A DNA stretch of 64,000 nucleotides, taken from contig CM065392.1 of assembly GCA_033060915.1 (NCBI GenBank), forward strand, positions 1,633,501-1,697,500, in the 5' to 3' direction. Shown piece after piece: positions 34,773 to 47,972 of this stretch (its first letter is position 1; the number at the start of each line of letters is the position of its first letter). Position numbers and translations under genes: made by a program. This stretch comes from Euryodendron excelsum. Lineage: Eukaryota; Streptophyta; Magnoliopsida; Ericales; Pentaphylacaceae. The notes beneath the pieces are model-generated. The model had not been told where the DNA came from. It saw only the letters and a program-made list of their open reading frames with translations, and did no database searches.

Positions 34773-37393
34773 ATATATGAAAAAACACCTTGTCTAGTCC
34801 ATGAATTTGCAAAAGGATAGCTATAGGCCCAATACTATGATAGTTATAACTATGACTATGTGCAATCACAAAGCATGTCAAAATAAGTAAAGTAAAGCAA
34901 GCACGTAATTAACGCGCGATATTTTAGCATGGAAAACTCTAACTAGGTAAAAACAACGGGATCTAATCCAACCAACCAAGCACTATCGAGAAAGAATACA
35001 AAAGAGTCAACTTATAACCCAACCCTAAATACTCGCAATCCATGGGCGCCCAATCCACTTGCTTGCGGGTGTGCTCTTCATGTATTAATCGAATCTCATG
35101 GTCATGTATCTGTCCCTTGATGCTCTTCATGTATTAATCGAATTCAATGATCATGTATCTATCCTTTAATATGATTCTTCAATGCTTGATTGAGTGTCAA
35201 GCTCCACAACACTTTTAGAATCTTCCAAGAATTGAACTCAAATCCACCACCGTTTTGAACTCCTCCAAGGCATCAACCAATCAAGGATGAAAGTTAATCT
35301 TGCTAATAATCTAGTTAAGAGACTTTTCAAGGTATGTAAAAACCTTTAGAATAATTTTCTGAGCAACTCCACTCTCACAAAAATCCTTTAAAAGGTATGG
35401 TCATCCCCTGTTGGGATTAATTCTTTCAAAGCTTTTAGTCTCCTTTAGACTTACGTTTTGGCCTTCCCATAGCCTCATATTTATAGAGGAGGCAAACTAG
35501 GGTTTCTGGGCTTCTATAATGGTCAAAACCATTGCCAAAACTGACTTTCCCGAGTTTTCAAGTCTAAAAATCTCGCGCATCTCACAGCCTTGAGGTCTTG
35601 TGAAGTTTGACAAGGTTCAATTAGGATAGAGGCCCTCTCTCTTTCTTCCTGCAAGGTCCTGCGACGTTTAGGAAAGTCCCGTGAAGAACAGTTGACAGAG
35701 ACTCCTCTATATTTCTTCCCGTGAGGTTCCTCGAAATCCTGCGAAAAACAAACTCAATCACCCTTTGTATCATCCAAGGCTCTCTTAGCATGAGTTCGAA
35801 TAAACAGATACTTCAACTCACATACTAGTCACGATTTCTTGTGACTTACAACTCTCCTAAGCATTCAACTATAATTACATGAAAGAATTGTAAGATATAA
35901 AGAAATTGTTTGTCTACGGAATTTAGCCAACGAACATATGACCTAACAATCTCTCCCATTAGCCCTTTGGCAATTTCGTGACCAAACACACTAAGCAATG
36001 GATTACAATGCAATAGTCTGAATTACAATTTAAACTCATATCACAAGAATCAAGTGACTAGTACTTGATATCTGCCTATGCACAAAAACTCAAACATACA
36101 AACTTGTGAAACACATATGAGGTATAAATCAAATCAGAAGATGTATAAATATTATGGTCTCCCTCTTAATATATTCTCCCTCTTAATAACATGGAAGGAC
36201 ATATATTTTCTCTCCGTCTTTTTGTTTGGAATTGACAAAGGATTATCAAGTCAGCATGCAACTCAAAGACTAAAGAGAGATAAGTGAAAAAGAAGAATAT
36301 CATTCATGCACAACAACAACAACAAAAAATTTTCCTGAACATAGCAAGTAGGTAATCAAGTCTCCTCCCTTATGTAGGATAATCAAAACAATAGCAAAGG
36401 CACACAATCATCAATTTTCAAAACATGTGGATTTCTTATTAAAAAAGCCAATCATAAATGATCAAGTATAAGCTCATGACCATCAAAATATCATTGGCGT
36501 GAAAAGATCAACATCAAACATGCTTAAGATCACATAAGAATGAGAATAATTGGTCACAAGCTGAACAAAAATATATCAATGACAATTTAATGGTATTTGC
36601 GTGAATTTCACAGAGATCAATGAGAATGAAGACCCTAGGTGTGATTTTGAATGACATACCATGTTGAAACACTTAAAAGAAACTCACAACCTAGAAGTCA
36701 AACACATTTCATTCCATTCTCTAAATTCAAGCACTCCCCCTCAAAATTTGCAGTGAAATTCCAATCCTACCTCTCCAAGAATGATAATATTGAGACATAA
36801 AGAGATGGTGGCTTTTACACACATAAGTAAGTAGCCTTCTCTTCTTGTCACATAACAATGGTAGCTGCACTTACACTCACTGATAGCCCTTTCCATCAAA
36901 GATATAAGACTAACAAGAGAGGGAATCATATGAACATGATCAATCTAGGTATGAGTAAATTCGAAGAGTTTCAAAAATGATATAGACAATAAAAAGATTA
37001 TAAGGGCAGATTCTACATTCTAAGAGATCTCAAGAAGTGTACTTCACATGAACATGAATCACCAATATAAGAAAGATCACCAAAACTGTTGTCTCATTGT
37101 AATGGAAGCAATGAAACACATAGGATTCAATCTCAAACATGCCTTCACATTAATCAACTCATGAGAAAATATTTGAACCAATAATTTAGCATAACTAATC
37201 AAAGATACAGAAAAAATCTTTTTGTATTTTCCAAATCTTCTATTTTTTTTTTTTTTTGTGTTTTCCATTAAATCAAACAAAACAGGAAAAAAATTTAACA
37301 TACAAACATGATCATAGCTCTAGGAAAACAAAATAAGCATGAAGCACAAATATCCTAGACTATGTCACAAATAGCTTTTACTTAACAAGGCTT

Positions 37394-40300
37394 GTCCCTG
37401 CAAATTTCTTTGGGGTTCTCAAATAGTTCAAATCAGATTTTCCTACCCAAATAATTTTCACCTTAGGTTTGTCAATGAACTCATGGGATTTGGGTCTAGT
37501 CTTAGGTCTTGCCTTGGCATTGTGGTTCCTCCTTTAACCATGAGTTTTGGAAAACTGCCTTAGCTTTGAAACAAATGTATTCACATGCTCAATAAAGACC
37601 CTAATATGATTTTCAAATATTTCATAATGATACCTAGGTTGATGACTAGTGCGAGATCTAAGAACCCTATTCAGTTTGTGACAATAAGGTCTAACATGAC
37701 CAAATACACCATAATGATGACAAATAGGGATAAACTTTGAAGATTGAATAACCTTAGGATGTTAGCGCTTCACATGAGAAGTAATGAACTTAGAATGCAC
37801 ATGCTTAGACTCCAAACTAGGGCAATAAGAAATAATATAACCCTTAACAGTAGATTGATGACAAGTGAGAACAACCTAGTAGGCTTGGTCTCAACAATAG
37901 GCACAACACGTGCATGTGTGGTGGTGTTCTTCTTGGAAGTCACAAACTTGACCATTAAATTAGGACAATAAGGCCTAATGTGCCCTTTAGTTCCACAATG
38001 ATGGCATGAGGGAGTAACCTTAGCATGCTTAGTCACACTTAGTGTAGAAAACTTACCTTGAGCCTTCACAAAATTAGGCTTACTTGCAGGTTAGGAAAAT
38101 TTAGAATCCTTCTTTGTGTATCCAATCCCAATTATTTCACAAGAGCTTCTTTGTGCATTCTAAATTTTATTAATCTTCTTTGAGCCTGCATTATATTTCT
38201 TAAAAGATAGATGAGCATTAGCAAGTTCAATTTCAAGCTTTTTGACCTTATTGTCTAGAATTTTCCAAGATTTATCTTTATTATTACTCTCTTTCTCAAC
38301 AAAAGTGACATTGTCATTTAAAGTCACCTTTTGAGTCTTCAATTGACTTATAAGGGTTTGAGATTCAATAAGTTCTTGTTTCAGTGCATCTTTGTCCTTT
38401 CCCAAAGTCTTCACCTTTATAGCCAATTTAGTTTTGACTATCCTCAATTTGTAACTCTCTTGAAACAATTGGTCATAGGCTTGTTGAAGGTTTATTATCT
38501 CATCATCATTATTCTCATCACTCATTGAGTCATCAAAATTTGACTCAAGAGTCCCACTATAGTCAAGACAACTATTAGATTCAACATATATGCTATTAGA
38601 TGTAAATGAAGATGTGTCTGTTGGCCCAAAAGGCAACCCAAGAGGGGGGATGAATTAGATTTTTCAAAAATTAAGAATAATTAAAATTAATCTAATTAAT
38701 ATAACAGTGATCAATCTATATATAGTGCAATGCAATTAAGAGAGTAATGAAAAACAGAGTAAAAGAAAGCAATACCAAGGTTCAACCACAACTCTTGGTC
38801 TACGTCCTCACCCTAAGATCCCCTTGAAGTCTTTCTCCACTATGTAATCTCCAATTACAAAATGGATGCTGATTGACCAAGTGCTCAGCTCACTTTTTAC
38901 ACAAAAACTTTTTCCCAAGTTCTTCAGCCACCAAGTGGTTTTGTCCAAGATCTACTCAAACTTACGAGATTTTTTCTTCTACAAGAGAACTCTCAAACTC
39001 TCACTTACAGGTGTATAAAGATATACAAACGATTTACGAACTCTCTGTCAAGAGTGGATTAAACAATGAAGGCTCACTTAATGAAGACAAGAGGAATGTT
39101 TAGATTTTTCAGTTTGATCAATCAGTGGATGTTGTTTTCTTGTCTCTCTTCTTATATAAATGCAGTTGGAAGCTTGTATATAAACCCCTGTATTGATTTC
39201 GTTTGTTGGAGGTTGTTAGGGCTCATTTAATGTAAGTCCAGTCCGTTATAATGTTAGAAAATCTAGCCGTCATTTTTCAGGTGTCGACACTAGGCTTAAT
39301 ATGTCGATATATATGGTCTGCATTTTCCAAATATTGTCCACTGTCTCCATGTGTCGACTCGTTATATCCATGTGTCGACTCATTGATCATTCTGTCTTGA
39401 AGTTTTTGCTTTTGTCTTCATGTGTTGACTCTTCATTTCCATGTGTCGATTGCACAGAAATATTACTTCTGTCTTCATGTGTCGACTCTTCATTTTCATG
39501 TGTCGACTTATTGCCCAAAAATCTTCATTCTGTTTTCCAATGCTCAAATTCATCTCCAACAATATTATAAGATCTTCAAAGAATCTTCTCTTTAGGGTAT
39601 GATGATCAATCAAAGTCTTCAACTCATCAAAGTTGTCCTCTATTCAATTTGGATTGAATCAATCATTTGATAATTATCTTTTCTTGGTTTCCAAGCTGTC
39701 AGGACTTCACTTTATCAATGTTGACCTCTTCTTCTCTGTTGTCGAGCTTTCTCCTTCATATAGAGTTTTCTCTTTCATTGCTAAGCTTTCTCTTTCATGT
39801 AGAGATTCAAAGTGTTTCACTTGGATTACTTCAATGAGACATCTATAAGCTTGATGAAGTTTATTCTTGAATACCTTCATTTTCTATGAGTATATATCAT
39901 CTTTATTGAGTCTTTACATCCCAGATAAAATCTTCAAGTGGATTCCATGTAGAAATCATGTAACCAAAATAAATTTTCTTCTCAAGCAACTTCAATCATA
40001 TTATCTTGAATTGATCTTTGCACACTTAATGAAGTTTTCTTTTGAACATATTCAATCTCTTCACAATCAAATCATCTTCAATTGCTTTTTGCACATTTTG
40101 ATGAAGTCTCTATTTGAACACTTTTAATCTTTTTAAGTGCAAGTCAACTTCATTAAGTCTATGCATACTTGATGAAAACTTTATTTGAACACCTTCAATC
40201 TCTTCGAATGCAAATCATTTGTTTGAAGTAGAAATAGGTGTCATTGCTCAGTTTGGTTCATTGCATAACTCTTAGAATGCATTGCTTGATCCTAAACTTG

Positions 40301-40571
40301 TTGTGCATCTACTTTGACATGTATTAGACTCAAAGTTGAATTTTAAGTCTAAATTATAAACTTTATTCATCTTCACACTAAGTAAATGCATTAGTAAAAT
40401 AACACAAGTTTAGTTATCATCAAAATTAACATGAAGATCAACCTTGAGTCAACAGTGTCAACATTCTTGTGCGTAGATCGATTATAAGCAGCATAATAAA
40501 TAGGCTCTTCTATAAATGATGGTGAACTAACAGTTAAGACACCTTCTTTAGATAAATCCATAAATCCAGAC
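37394..40571 (-). pseudogene. Copia gag remnant with repeated zinc knuckles
   Basis: The N-terminal piece (about 40455-40571) reads MDLSKEGVL..PIYYAAYNRSTHKNVD. After the solo LTR at 38619-40454 the frame resumes SSFTSNSIYVESNS and a coiled-coil-like acidic/lysine-rich part (LQQAYDQLFQESYKLR, VKKLEIELANAHLSF). Then comes one full zinc knuckle CHHCGTKGHIRPYC (around 38000), and, after a frameshift, two decayed copies (CHQSTVKGYIISYC, CHHYGVFGHVRPYC), and a tail KVKIIWVRKSDLNYLRTPKKF (about 37395-37470). Gag would form the particle and bind RNA. The globular UBN2-type domain normally before the coiled coil is missing. Stops and frameshifts make it inactive. Confidence 0.75.
38619..40454 (+). 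mobile_element. Solo LTR inside the Copia gag
   Basis: A 1836-bp segment starting TGTTGGCCCAAAAGGCAACC and ending CTTGAGTCAACA, flanked by the exact 5-bp duplication GTGTC (38614-38618 and 40455-40459). The GGGGGGATGAATTAGATTTTTC stretch near the start is typical of a common plant LTR group. It contains ATGTGTCGACTC-like short repeats at 39345-39510. No internal genes. Confidence 0.9.
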
Positions 40572-41752
40572 AAACAAGGACCTCACTCTTGAAAATGAAA
40601 AATTTTAATCAAAAATAGTTTTTGAGTGTCCCTTTCTGATACTAATTGAAAAAATACCTTATCTGGTCTATGACTTTACTAAAGGATAGTTATAGGCCCA
40701 ATACTATGGTAGTTATAACTATGGCTATGTGCAATCACAAAGCATGTCAAAATAAGTAAAGTAAAGCAAGCACACAATTAACACACGATATTTGAGTATG
40801 GAAAACCCTAACTAGGTAAAAAAAATCACAGGACCTAGTCCAACCAACCAAGCACTATCAAGAAAGAATACAAAAGAGTCAACTTATAGCCCAACCCTAG
40901 ACACTCCCAATCCACAGGTGCCTAATCTATTTGCTTGCGAGTGTGCTCTTTTTGTATTGATCGAATCCTACGATCAAGTATCTATCCCTTAATAAGATTC
41001 TTCAATACTTGATTGACTATCGAGCTCCACAACACTTTTGGAATCCTCTACGAACTGAACTCAAATCCACCATCATCTTGAACTCTTCCAAGACATCAAC
41101 CAATCAAGGATGAAGGTTGATCTTGCTAAGAATCTAGTTGAGAGCCTCTTCAAGGTATGTAGAAAGCTTTAGAATAATTTTCTCAGTCGCTTCGCTCTCA
41201 TAGAAATCCTTTAAATTTAAAGCAATTATGCAATCAATTCTTTCAAAGGTTTTAGTCTCCTTTAGACTTATATTTTGGCACTTCCCATAGCCTAATATTT
41301 ATAGAGGAGGTAAACTAGAGTTTTTGGGTTTTTGTAATGGTCAAAACCATTACCAAAACCGACTTTCCAAGTTTGAAAATCTCGCGCGTCTTGCAGGCTC
41401 AAGGTCTAGCGAAGTCCAGCAAAGTTCAGCTGGGATAGAGACCCTCTCTGTTTCTTCCAGTGAGATCTAGCAAAGTCCCACGAAGAACAATTGATAGAGA
41501 CTCCTCTCTATTTCATCCCGCGAGGCCCCTCGAACTCCCGCGAAGAACAAACACAATCACTCTTTGTATCACCCAAGTCTCTCTTAGCATGAGCTCGAAT
41601 GAATGGATACTTCAGCTCACATACTAGTCTTGATTTCTTATGACTTATGACTGTCCTAAGCATTCAACTATGATTACATAAAAGAATTGCAAGATACAAA
41701 GAAATTATTTGTCTACGGAATTTAGCCAACTAACATATGACCTAATAATATA

Positions 41753-41965
41753 TGTGAGGAAACTCTTGAGTTGTGAACTGTGAGGGTGAAGTTAGTCAAG
41801 GTTTGATTTCATTTCACCGCGGGTTCATCAAAGATATGCGGGAATCACGTAGAGCACTTTCGGTCCAAGATTTTTTATTGTTTTTTGTCAAATCACACTT
41901 CAAGAAGTAAACCCGATTTTGCTTCCGCAAAACTTGTATTCAATTTTACATTGGTATCAAAGCCA
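41753..41965 (+). mobile_element. End of outer LTR with primer-binding site
   Basis: Sequence resumes after the nested element and ends CAATTTTACA (41950), followed by TTGGTATCAAAGCC (41951-41964), close to the TGGTATCAGAGC site for initiator tRNA-Met. So this is the 3' end of a plus-strand 5' LTR. No gag or pol follows; the body has been lost. Confidence 0.6.
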
Positions 41966-42587
41966 CTGTAAAGTGTTCTTGTGGTTATTTCATGCTTTAG
42001 GGACTGTTTTTTTGAGAAATGCTTTGAATGGACCTTTAATGGTAATCCAGAGAAATCTTCTTCGTTTGGCCTAAAATTTCAGTAAAATTTCAGTATGTAC
42101 AGTCTATATGCATGTTATGATTTCTGAAAAGTTTTATTGCAAATGGTTATGTAGTTTGAGAGAAATCTCAAACCCGAATTTTGTTAGCAGAATCTTTCTC
42201 AGCCTATATCTTTTTACACATTGTGTTTCTATGCATGAAACTTACATATGTGTGTTCTTATCTTCATAAGCTTTCAAACGATATATTATTAGAATTTTTC
42301 CTTTTTTCTTTTTTTGGGATTAGTTTTTGTTTTGGGCCAAAGATCACTGGGGTATAATAGAAATATGTGAGCAAAAAACAAGAAACATAGCCACGATGAA
42401 ATGAGACAAAGGAATATAAAATATAGAGCAATTTCTATAAAAAAAAATTCAACAACCTTAACTAGTTATGAACGTTTCAGATAATAACACACACAACCAC
42501 ATTTTCACACCTTCTGTAGCTTGCCAATTACAGATTAAGAAAAGGAAGCGGCGGGAGAAAGAAAAATTTCTAGAAGATCAAAATAAG
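41966..42587. other. 3' flank of receptor kinase gene
   Basis: AT-rich sequence without a recognisable gene. Part may be the leader of the truncated outer retroelement. The portion nearest 42587 would be the 3' untranslated region of the minus-strand receptor kinase gene. Confidence 0.4.
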
Positions 42588-45500
42588 CTACGGATGTACC
42601 ATCAGTTGAGAATCATTCCTCCTCCCATCCTGACACCCTTGTCCCCTAACCCCAAGAAATACATTTCTAATCTTATCTAATTCCATAAGAACATCTCTAG
42701 CATTCATTCTCTCACTTGGCAGTTCAGCAGAACATGAAACTCCAATTTGAATGACTGATACAAGGCAAACCTCCACTTTTGAACTGTTGGTTGAGCTACT
42801 TTGGCTAGTCCTACTTGGTTCCTCTTCATCTTGCAATATGATTCGGGGATCAGCAATCTCCATTATGTCATTTGGAAGAGACATTTTTGCATAGCTATGA
42901 AGGTTAATATTGTCAGTAAACATATTATCAGTAGGCCTTTTTCCTGTAAACATTTCCAATAATAACACTCCATAGCTGTACATATCACCTTGCGTTGATG
43001 CCTCCTCACCCATGCCATACTCTGTGATATGAAATAGTGAAAAAAAAATGCTTGAATTAGTAAAGGTATGTATGATATTTGCACTAGTAAATGTATATTT
43101 GGTAGCAAAGAACTTCTTCAACAGTTAAAAATATAAACTTATCTCAAGGGTTAATATTGATGTTGCGACACCACATAGATATGACAAGAGTTGATTTAAT
43201 TTGTTGTGGTAAATAAACACAACATGATGAATGAAGGGAAGCCATCTCTGGCATCACTAAAATGAAGCTTAATATGTATGTAAATTCATACTTAGATTTT
43301 AGTACAACACATGGTAATAAGACACAAACTAAATAACATTTCTTAATCCATTTAGTGGGAGGAACAATAAATAGAGACTATTACCTGGGGCAACATATCC
43401 AATTGTTCCGTTAATCCCTATAGAACTTGATTGTTGATGATTGGATACACCTGTGGCGGCTGAAAGAATCCTTGTGAGTCCGAAATCACCAATATGAGCA
43501 CATAAATCATCATCAAGAAGCACATTACTTGGCTTTAAATCACAATGAACAATTGATGTGTCACAATGATGGTGAAGATAATCCAATGCTGAGGCCACAT
43601 CAATGGCGATGTTTAGCATTTGAGAAAAATTCAAGCACAAAGAGTCTTGTTGCTCTAACAAAGTTGCGTGTAACCAGCTCTCTAAACTCCCATTTGTCAT
43701 AAACTCAAATACCAAAGCCTTGAAATCATTGCCTTTGAAATCAATGCTTGAGCAAGTTGTGATTATCTTAACAAGATTCCGATGACGAATGTTTTTCAGT
43801 GCTTCACATTCTGCTATGAAACTCTTGTTCGCTCCAGGTTCTTGGAGGTTAAGTACCTTCACAGCAATAATTTGTTCACCAGAATTGAGAATCCCTTTAA
43901 AAACAGAACCATATCTTCCCTTGCCAACTAAGTTGGCTGAAGAGAACTCATTGGTTGCTTGAAGAAGTTCTCCATAAGAAAGTTGTAAATGTTGGTTTTG
44001 CAAAGGCAAGGCTGAAGGGACTTCTTGTCTGGGCCTTCTGATATGATAAAGAATAACTGAAAAAAACACTAACAATGGAAAACTGATGAGAGTAGCTACT
44101 AGAGCTACTTTACGACTGAAAGGCCATTTCTTTTCTTTCAAAACTCTTGTTGGACAAGCAGGCAATTTCAATACTTCAATTCCCCCACAGAGCTTGTCAT
44201 TTCCAACAATTGAAAAGGCACTAATGTTAGTAAAAACTCCTTCATTTGGGACTTCACCATCAAACATGTTGTAGGAAAGATTGATACTTTCAAGGAAAGG
44301 TAGCTCGCTTAGAAACTTAGGAATCTGTCCAGACAAGTTATTGTGAGACACATCAAGGACTTGAATACCTCTCAGTTGCTTGAAGGATGTCGGAATTGTA
44401 CCTTCAAAAAGGTTACCTTGCATATGAAAAAATTCTAACAATTGACAAGTACCGAGGGTGGTTGGAATTTTTCCAAATAATTTGTTTTCTGATACATTCA
44501 GCACACTCAAAATTTTCAAGTAACCAATTTGTAGTGGTAGCAGTCCTGTTAGGCGGTTTTGATCTAATCGGATAACAACAAGGGAAGAAATACCAAAGAT
44601 TTGTTGAGGTATTGATCTAGTGAGCTGATTGTGATCAAGATAAAGTTTCAGTAAATTCGTGCAATTGCCCAAAGAAACGGGTATGCTTCCCTCTATCATA
44701 TTACCTCCTAAATCAAGAATACCAAGCGAAGTAAGGTTTCCAACAGAGGATGGAATTTCTCCTAGGATTTTATTTGCATAACAAAGCAGCATTTCCAAGT
44801 GGGAGAGTTTTCCAAGAGAACTAGGAATACTACCTGTGAGCATGTTTCCATTTAAAAAGAGTCTACGCAAATTTACAAGGTGCCCAATCCCGTGAGGTAT
44901 GCTTCCAGATATATAGTTGTAGTCTAGACTGAACTGAATAAGCATGGAGAGATTTGCAATGGAATAAGGCAACAAACCTTTAAAATGATTACCACCCAAT
45001 TCCAGAATTTCTAGGTTGGAACAATTGGATAAGGAAGTGAGAAAGTTCATCAACTCATTGCCCTTGCTACCTTCTCCTAGTTTATTGACGGGACAAATTA
45101 ACATTTCCAGCTCATGAAGGGTTCCCAAATTCATTGGTAGAGGCCCAGCGAAAGAATTTTCTGAAATTAAAATTCTTCTAAGTCCAGAAGCATTAGCTAT
45201 TGAGGAGGGAATAGGCCCAGAGAATTGGTTAGAATAAGCATAAAACTCTTGTAATTTTGGAAGGGTGAAGCCCAAATCTGGGGGAAGGCTTCCGTGCAAT
45301 TGGTTGCTAGATACTTCAAAGGCATTGATGGATGAGATATTGTAAAGCAAAGGAGGAACCGTACCAGACAAATTGTTAAAAGGCAGCGAAAGATCCTCCA
45401 GCTTTGAAAGTTGAACAAGTTCGTGAGGAATGCTTCCTTTTAGATGATTGAACCCCAGATAAAGCTTACGAAGACTGGAAAGGTTTCCAATTGAAAGCGG

Positions 45501-46106
45501 GATAGTTCCAGTGAGATGATTTCTACCGAGATCCAAGTGCACCAGGTTTTTCAAAGAACCGAGCTCGACAGGAATTTTACCTCCTAGATTGTTTCCGTAT
45601 ATATCGATGCCTTCCAAGTGTGAACAATGAGTCAAATTGGTAGGAAATTCACCTCGGAAAGAGTTATTCGCTAGCAAAAGATATTGTACACGAAACAACC
45701 TGCTAATTTCATGAGGGATTTTGCCATGAAAACTGTTGTCTCCGAGATCAATACCCCTAAGGAAGGTGAGGTTGCCAATATGAGGAGATAGGGAACCCAC
45801 CAATGCCAGGGATGACAGGTTTAGGGAGGTCACCCGCTGCTGATGCCGATGGCCACACATAACTCCTTGCCAATTGCAGAAGTGAATAGAATGATTATTA
45901 CTATTCCACGAGCTTAAGGCACCGAAAGGATCTCCACCTGCTATCAGTTCCTTCTTGATTGCGAGCAAAGCTTGACGGTCTGTTTCATTTGTGAAGCGAA
46001 TAGTCGTGCTGCTTCTGCCAGTGGCAGTGCTAATCAATCCAGGGAAGTTTATGGAAATGAAAATGAAAGAGAGAGGAGGAGCACTGAGCAGAAGTCTGAG
46101 AAACAT
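42588..46106 (-). CDS. LRR receptor-like kinase, subfamily XII (EFR/Xa21-like)
   Basis: Minus-strand join: exon 1 46106..43385, exon 2 43021..42588, 363-bp intron, 1051 residues. Donor CCAG|GTAATA and acceptor ATCACAG|AGTATG restore GYVAPEYGMG. Order: signal peptide (1 to about 28), LRRNT (TDRQALLAIKKEL, about 42-84), some 22 LRRs (about 90-640), CGG..LPACP cysteines, transmembrane helix (about 667-688), kinase (about 722-1030). Kinase residues seen: glycine loop VGKGRYGSV, K750 (AVK), E766, HCD (854-856) in place of HRD, DFG (874-876). The non-RD kinase and one late intron fit the At3g47570/EFR/Xa21 group, plasma-membrane immune receptors that sense microbial patterns. No stops or frameshifts, so it is probably functional; the ligand is unknown. 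One LRR part lacks the canonical spacing (KLGEGSKGNELMNF, about 342-355), as is common in this group. The upstream region is copied twice to the right. Confidence 0.93.
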
Positions 46107-46174
46107 ATTTGTTTGCTATATTTGGAAAAAGGGTATGCTTAACAGGTTAGCGAGAGTTGCACACACATACATAG

Positions 46175-46183
46175 ATATATATA
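46175..46183 (-). promoter_or_regulatory. Probable TATA box of the receptor kinase gene
   Basis: TATATATAT on the minus strand, about 70 bp upstream of the ATG at 46106. In the duplicated copies at 48.65 and 56.15 kb the same position reads ATGTACATAG, so the TATA has decayed there. Confidence 0.5.
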
Positions 46184-46765
46184 GTGACACACGTACACAT
46201 ATCAGAATTAATTTTTAATTATATTTTTAATGCCGTGAAATAACCTTTCCAATGCCGAGCTCTTCGGAACATCTCTAGCGAGCCAAACTCCTCCAGAGGC
46301 TGGTAAGTGGCAAATATATTACAATTCATCAATTTCAGGTAAGGCATAGATCTTCCAGGCAACTATGCCTTCAAAGTAATCAATATCAGTGCAACGGTTT
46401 CCTTTTAAGAATATTTTAGAGTGTTTGAATGAATAACTTATAAGCTATAAGCTAGTTTTATAAAGTTGCTATTTTAAATAAATTTTAAAAAATTGTGTCA
46501 GAGATAAATAATTTTTTTAAATCACTTTTTTATAATTAATCAAATGCAATTTAAAAAATATCTTAAGTTCAGGCATTAAACTACTAAATTAGTTAAGTTC
46601 CAAACACTTACTTTATACAATACACAGAGAAGACGAACTCGAAAGCAATACATTGCACAAGCAATACACTATTAATTCACGCTACTCAATTTAGTTTGCT
46701 AGTGTGAATGCCACTACCCCTTGCACGACCATGCAAAATCCTTACGCATTGGTGGCTCCACCTGT
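46184..46765. other. Receptor kinase upstream region
   Basis: AT-rich, no gene. Homologous to about 48690-49470 and 56200-56890, where the copied promoter segments of the broken receptor fragments lie. It shares GGCTCCACCTG and a CAGCAAATGA.GGACTTGC patch with them. Confidence 0.6.
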
Positions 46766-47125
46766 TTAATAAACATCAGCAAATGAAGGACTTGCCTTTA
46801 GGTCTTGCTAATTGCCTCCAGCTGCTTTTCATGAAGCAGTGGAAAATGACTTGACTCGCTTTTTCCCCACTAAATGATGGACTTGCTTTTTGGTGTTAGT
46901 AATTGGCTCCACCTGTTTTTTATAAACTAAAGAAAATGAATTTTGACTCTGCTTTCCCCTATCGAGCTATTGCCTTCGAAGATTCAAAGGTTAAGTGAAA
47001 GGTGTGTGAATTGCTTCTGGGTCTTGGCATTGGCTCCACCTATTAGCCTATAAACTAATACAGACAATTAATTGACTCGGATTGGCATTTGCTCCAGCAG
47101 TATAGAAAACTTGTCACCGCGTTGA

Positions 47126-47972
47126 ATTAATGATAAAAGTAATAGTACATATAACAATAGAAAATTCGTACAAAGTTATCATTAAAATAATAATATAATT
47201 AAATGAAAGTTAATCACTTAAATACTATTAGTGCATATAATATATTATACTGTATATCTATATTTTATATTATATATTAGCAAGTCTTAGATATTAAAAA
47301 GCTCAATCCAATTTTCTTAACTTTTTAAATTTTTAAATTATTAATATTACTTATGTCATAATGGTATTGGCCTAACTATAATTTATAGAAACTTTACCTT
47401 CTATTAATGATTAAACTTAGGTAATCTTATGTTACTTTGGAAAGTTTAAAATTTCCTTTCATGATTTTAGGAAGTTCTTTCTTAAATAAATAAAAAAAAA
47501 GAAGAATTTTCATTTTAAATCTCCTTAAATTCCCTTCTTTCTTAAAAGGTTCCTCCTTAAATTTAAGCAACATTAGAATTGTTATTTTAAATTTCCTTAA
47601 TTTCTTCTATTATAATTTTAGAAAATTGTTGCTTAAATTCAAAATTTTAGAATTTTCTATTCAAATCCTTTTAAATACAAAAAAATCTACAAAATACAAA
47701 TAAATATTAAAGAAACAACTATTTTAAGTATTTTAATTATGTTACTCTAATGTAATTTGATTTTTTTTTGGCAACCTTGATGATGAATATTGCAATCATT
47801 TTAAAAAGAAATTTTTATGATATAGATACACAAAGTTTGATAAATTTTCAGCTTTAAGTAATAATTGTAATTTATTGTCTAATAAAACTAATATTGGCAG
47901 TATAAACTTTAAAAATAGAGTATCAATTTTTTATTTTTAAATTTTATTTTTTACGCACGGGTAAAATACTAG
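47126..47972 (+). mobile_element. Possible Helitron-like element, copy A
   Basis: Homology to the receptor upstream region is lost after GAATTAATGATA (about 47132) and the segment ends ACGCACGGGTAAAATACTAG just before T (47973). The better-kept copies at 55551 and 62817 have a CCCGTGC..GCACGGG-like hairpin before CTAG|T, as in Helitron 3' ends. The 5' end is approximate. No coding capacity. Confidence 0.35.

Larger units (their letters stand above)
34778..41747 (-). mobile_element. Copia-type element with both LTRs, no pol
   Basis: 3' LTR 34778-35948 (1171 bp) and 5' LTR 40647-41747 (1101 bp) in minus orientation, flanked by an exact 5-bp duplication ATATA (34773-34777 and 41748-41752). The LTR runs TGTTAGGTCATATG...TTTTTTCA. 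A polypurine tract AATGGGAGAGAT lies just inside the 3' LTR (35949-35960), and a primer-binding-like TAGTATCAGAAA (about 40634-40645) follows the 5' LTR. The interior has gag remnants only; no protease, integrase or reverse transcriptase signature was found. Without the nested solo LTR the interior is about 2.86 kb. The element is non-autonomous or deleted. Left LTR/right LTR differences show it is not recent. Confidence 0.88.

Noticed and set aside
34606..34881. Frame with a long arginine-glutamate repeat
   Set aside because: Direct product of the (CT)n microsatellite at 34691-34752.
39301..39622. Frames with repeated SSCVDSSF or RHMKMKSRHMKT
   Set aside because: Short ATGTGTCGACTC-type repeats inside a solo LTR bounded by an exact target duplication; not a protein gene, and the repeat spacing is too irregular for a CRISPR.
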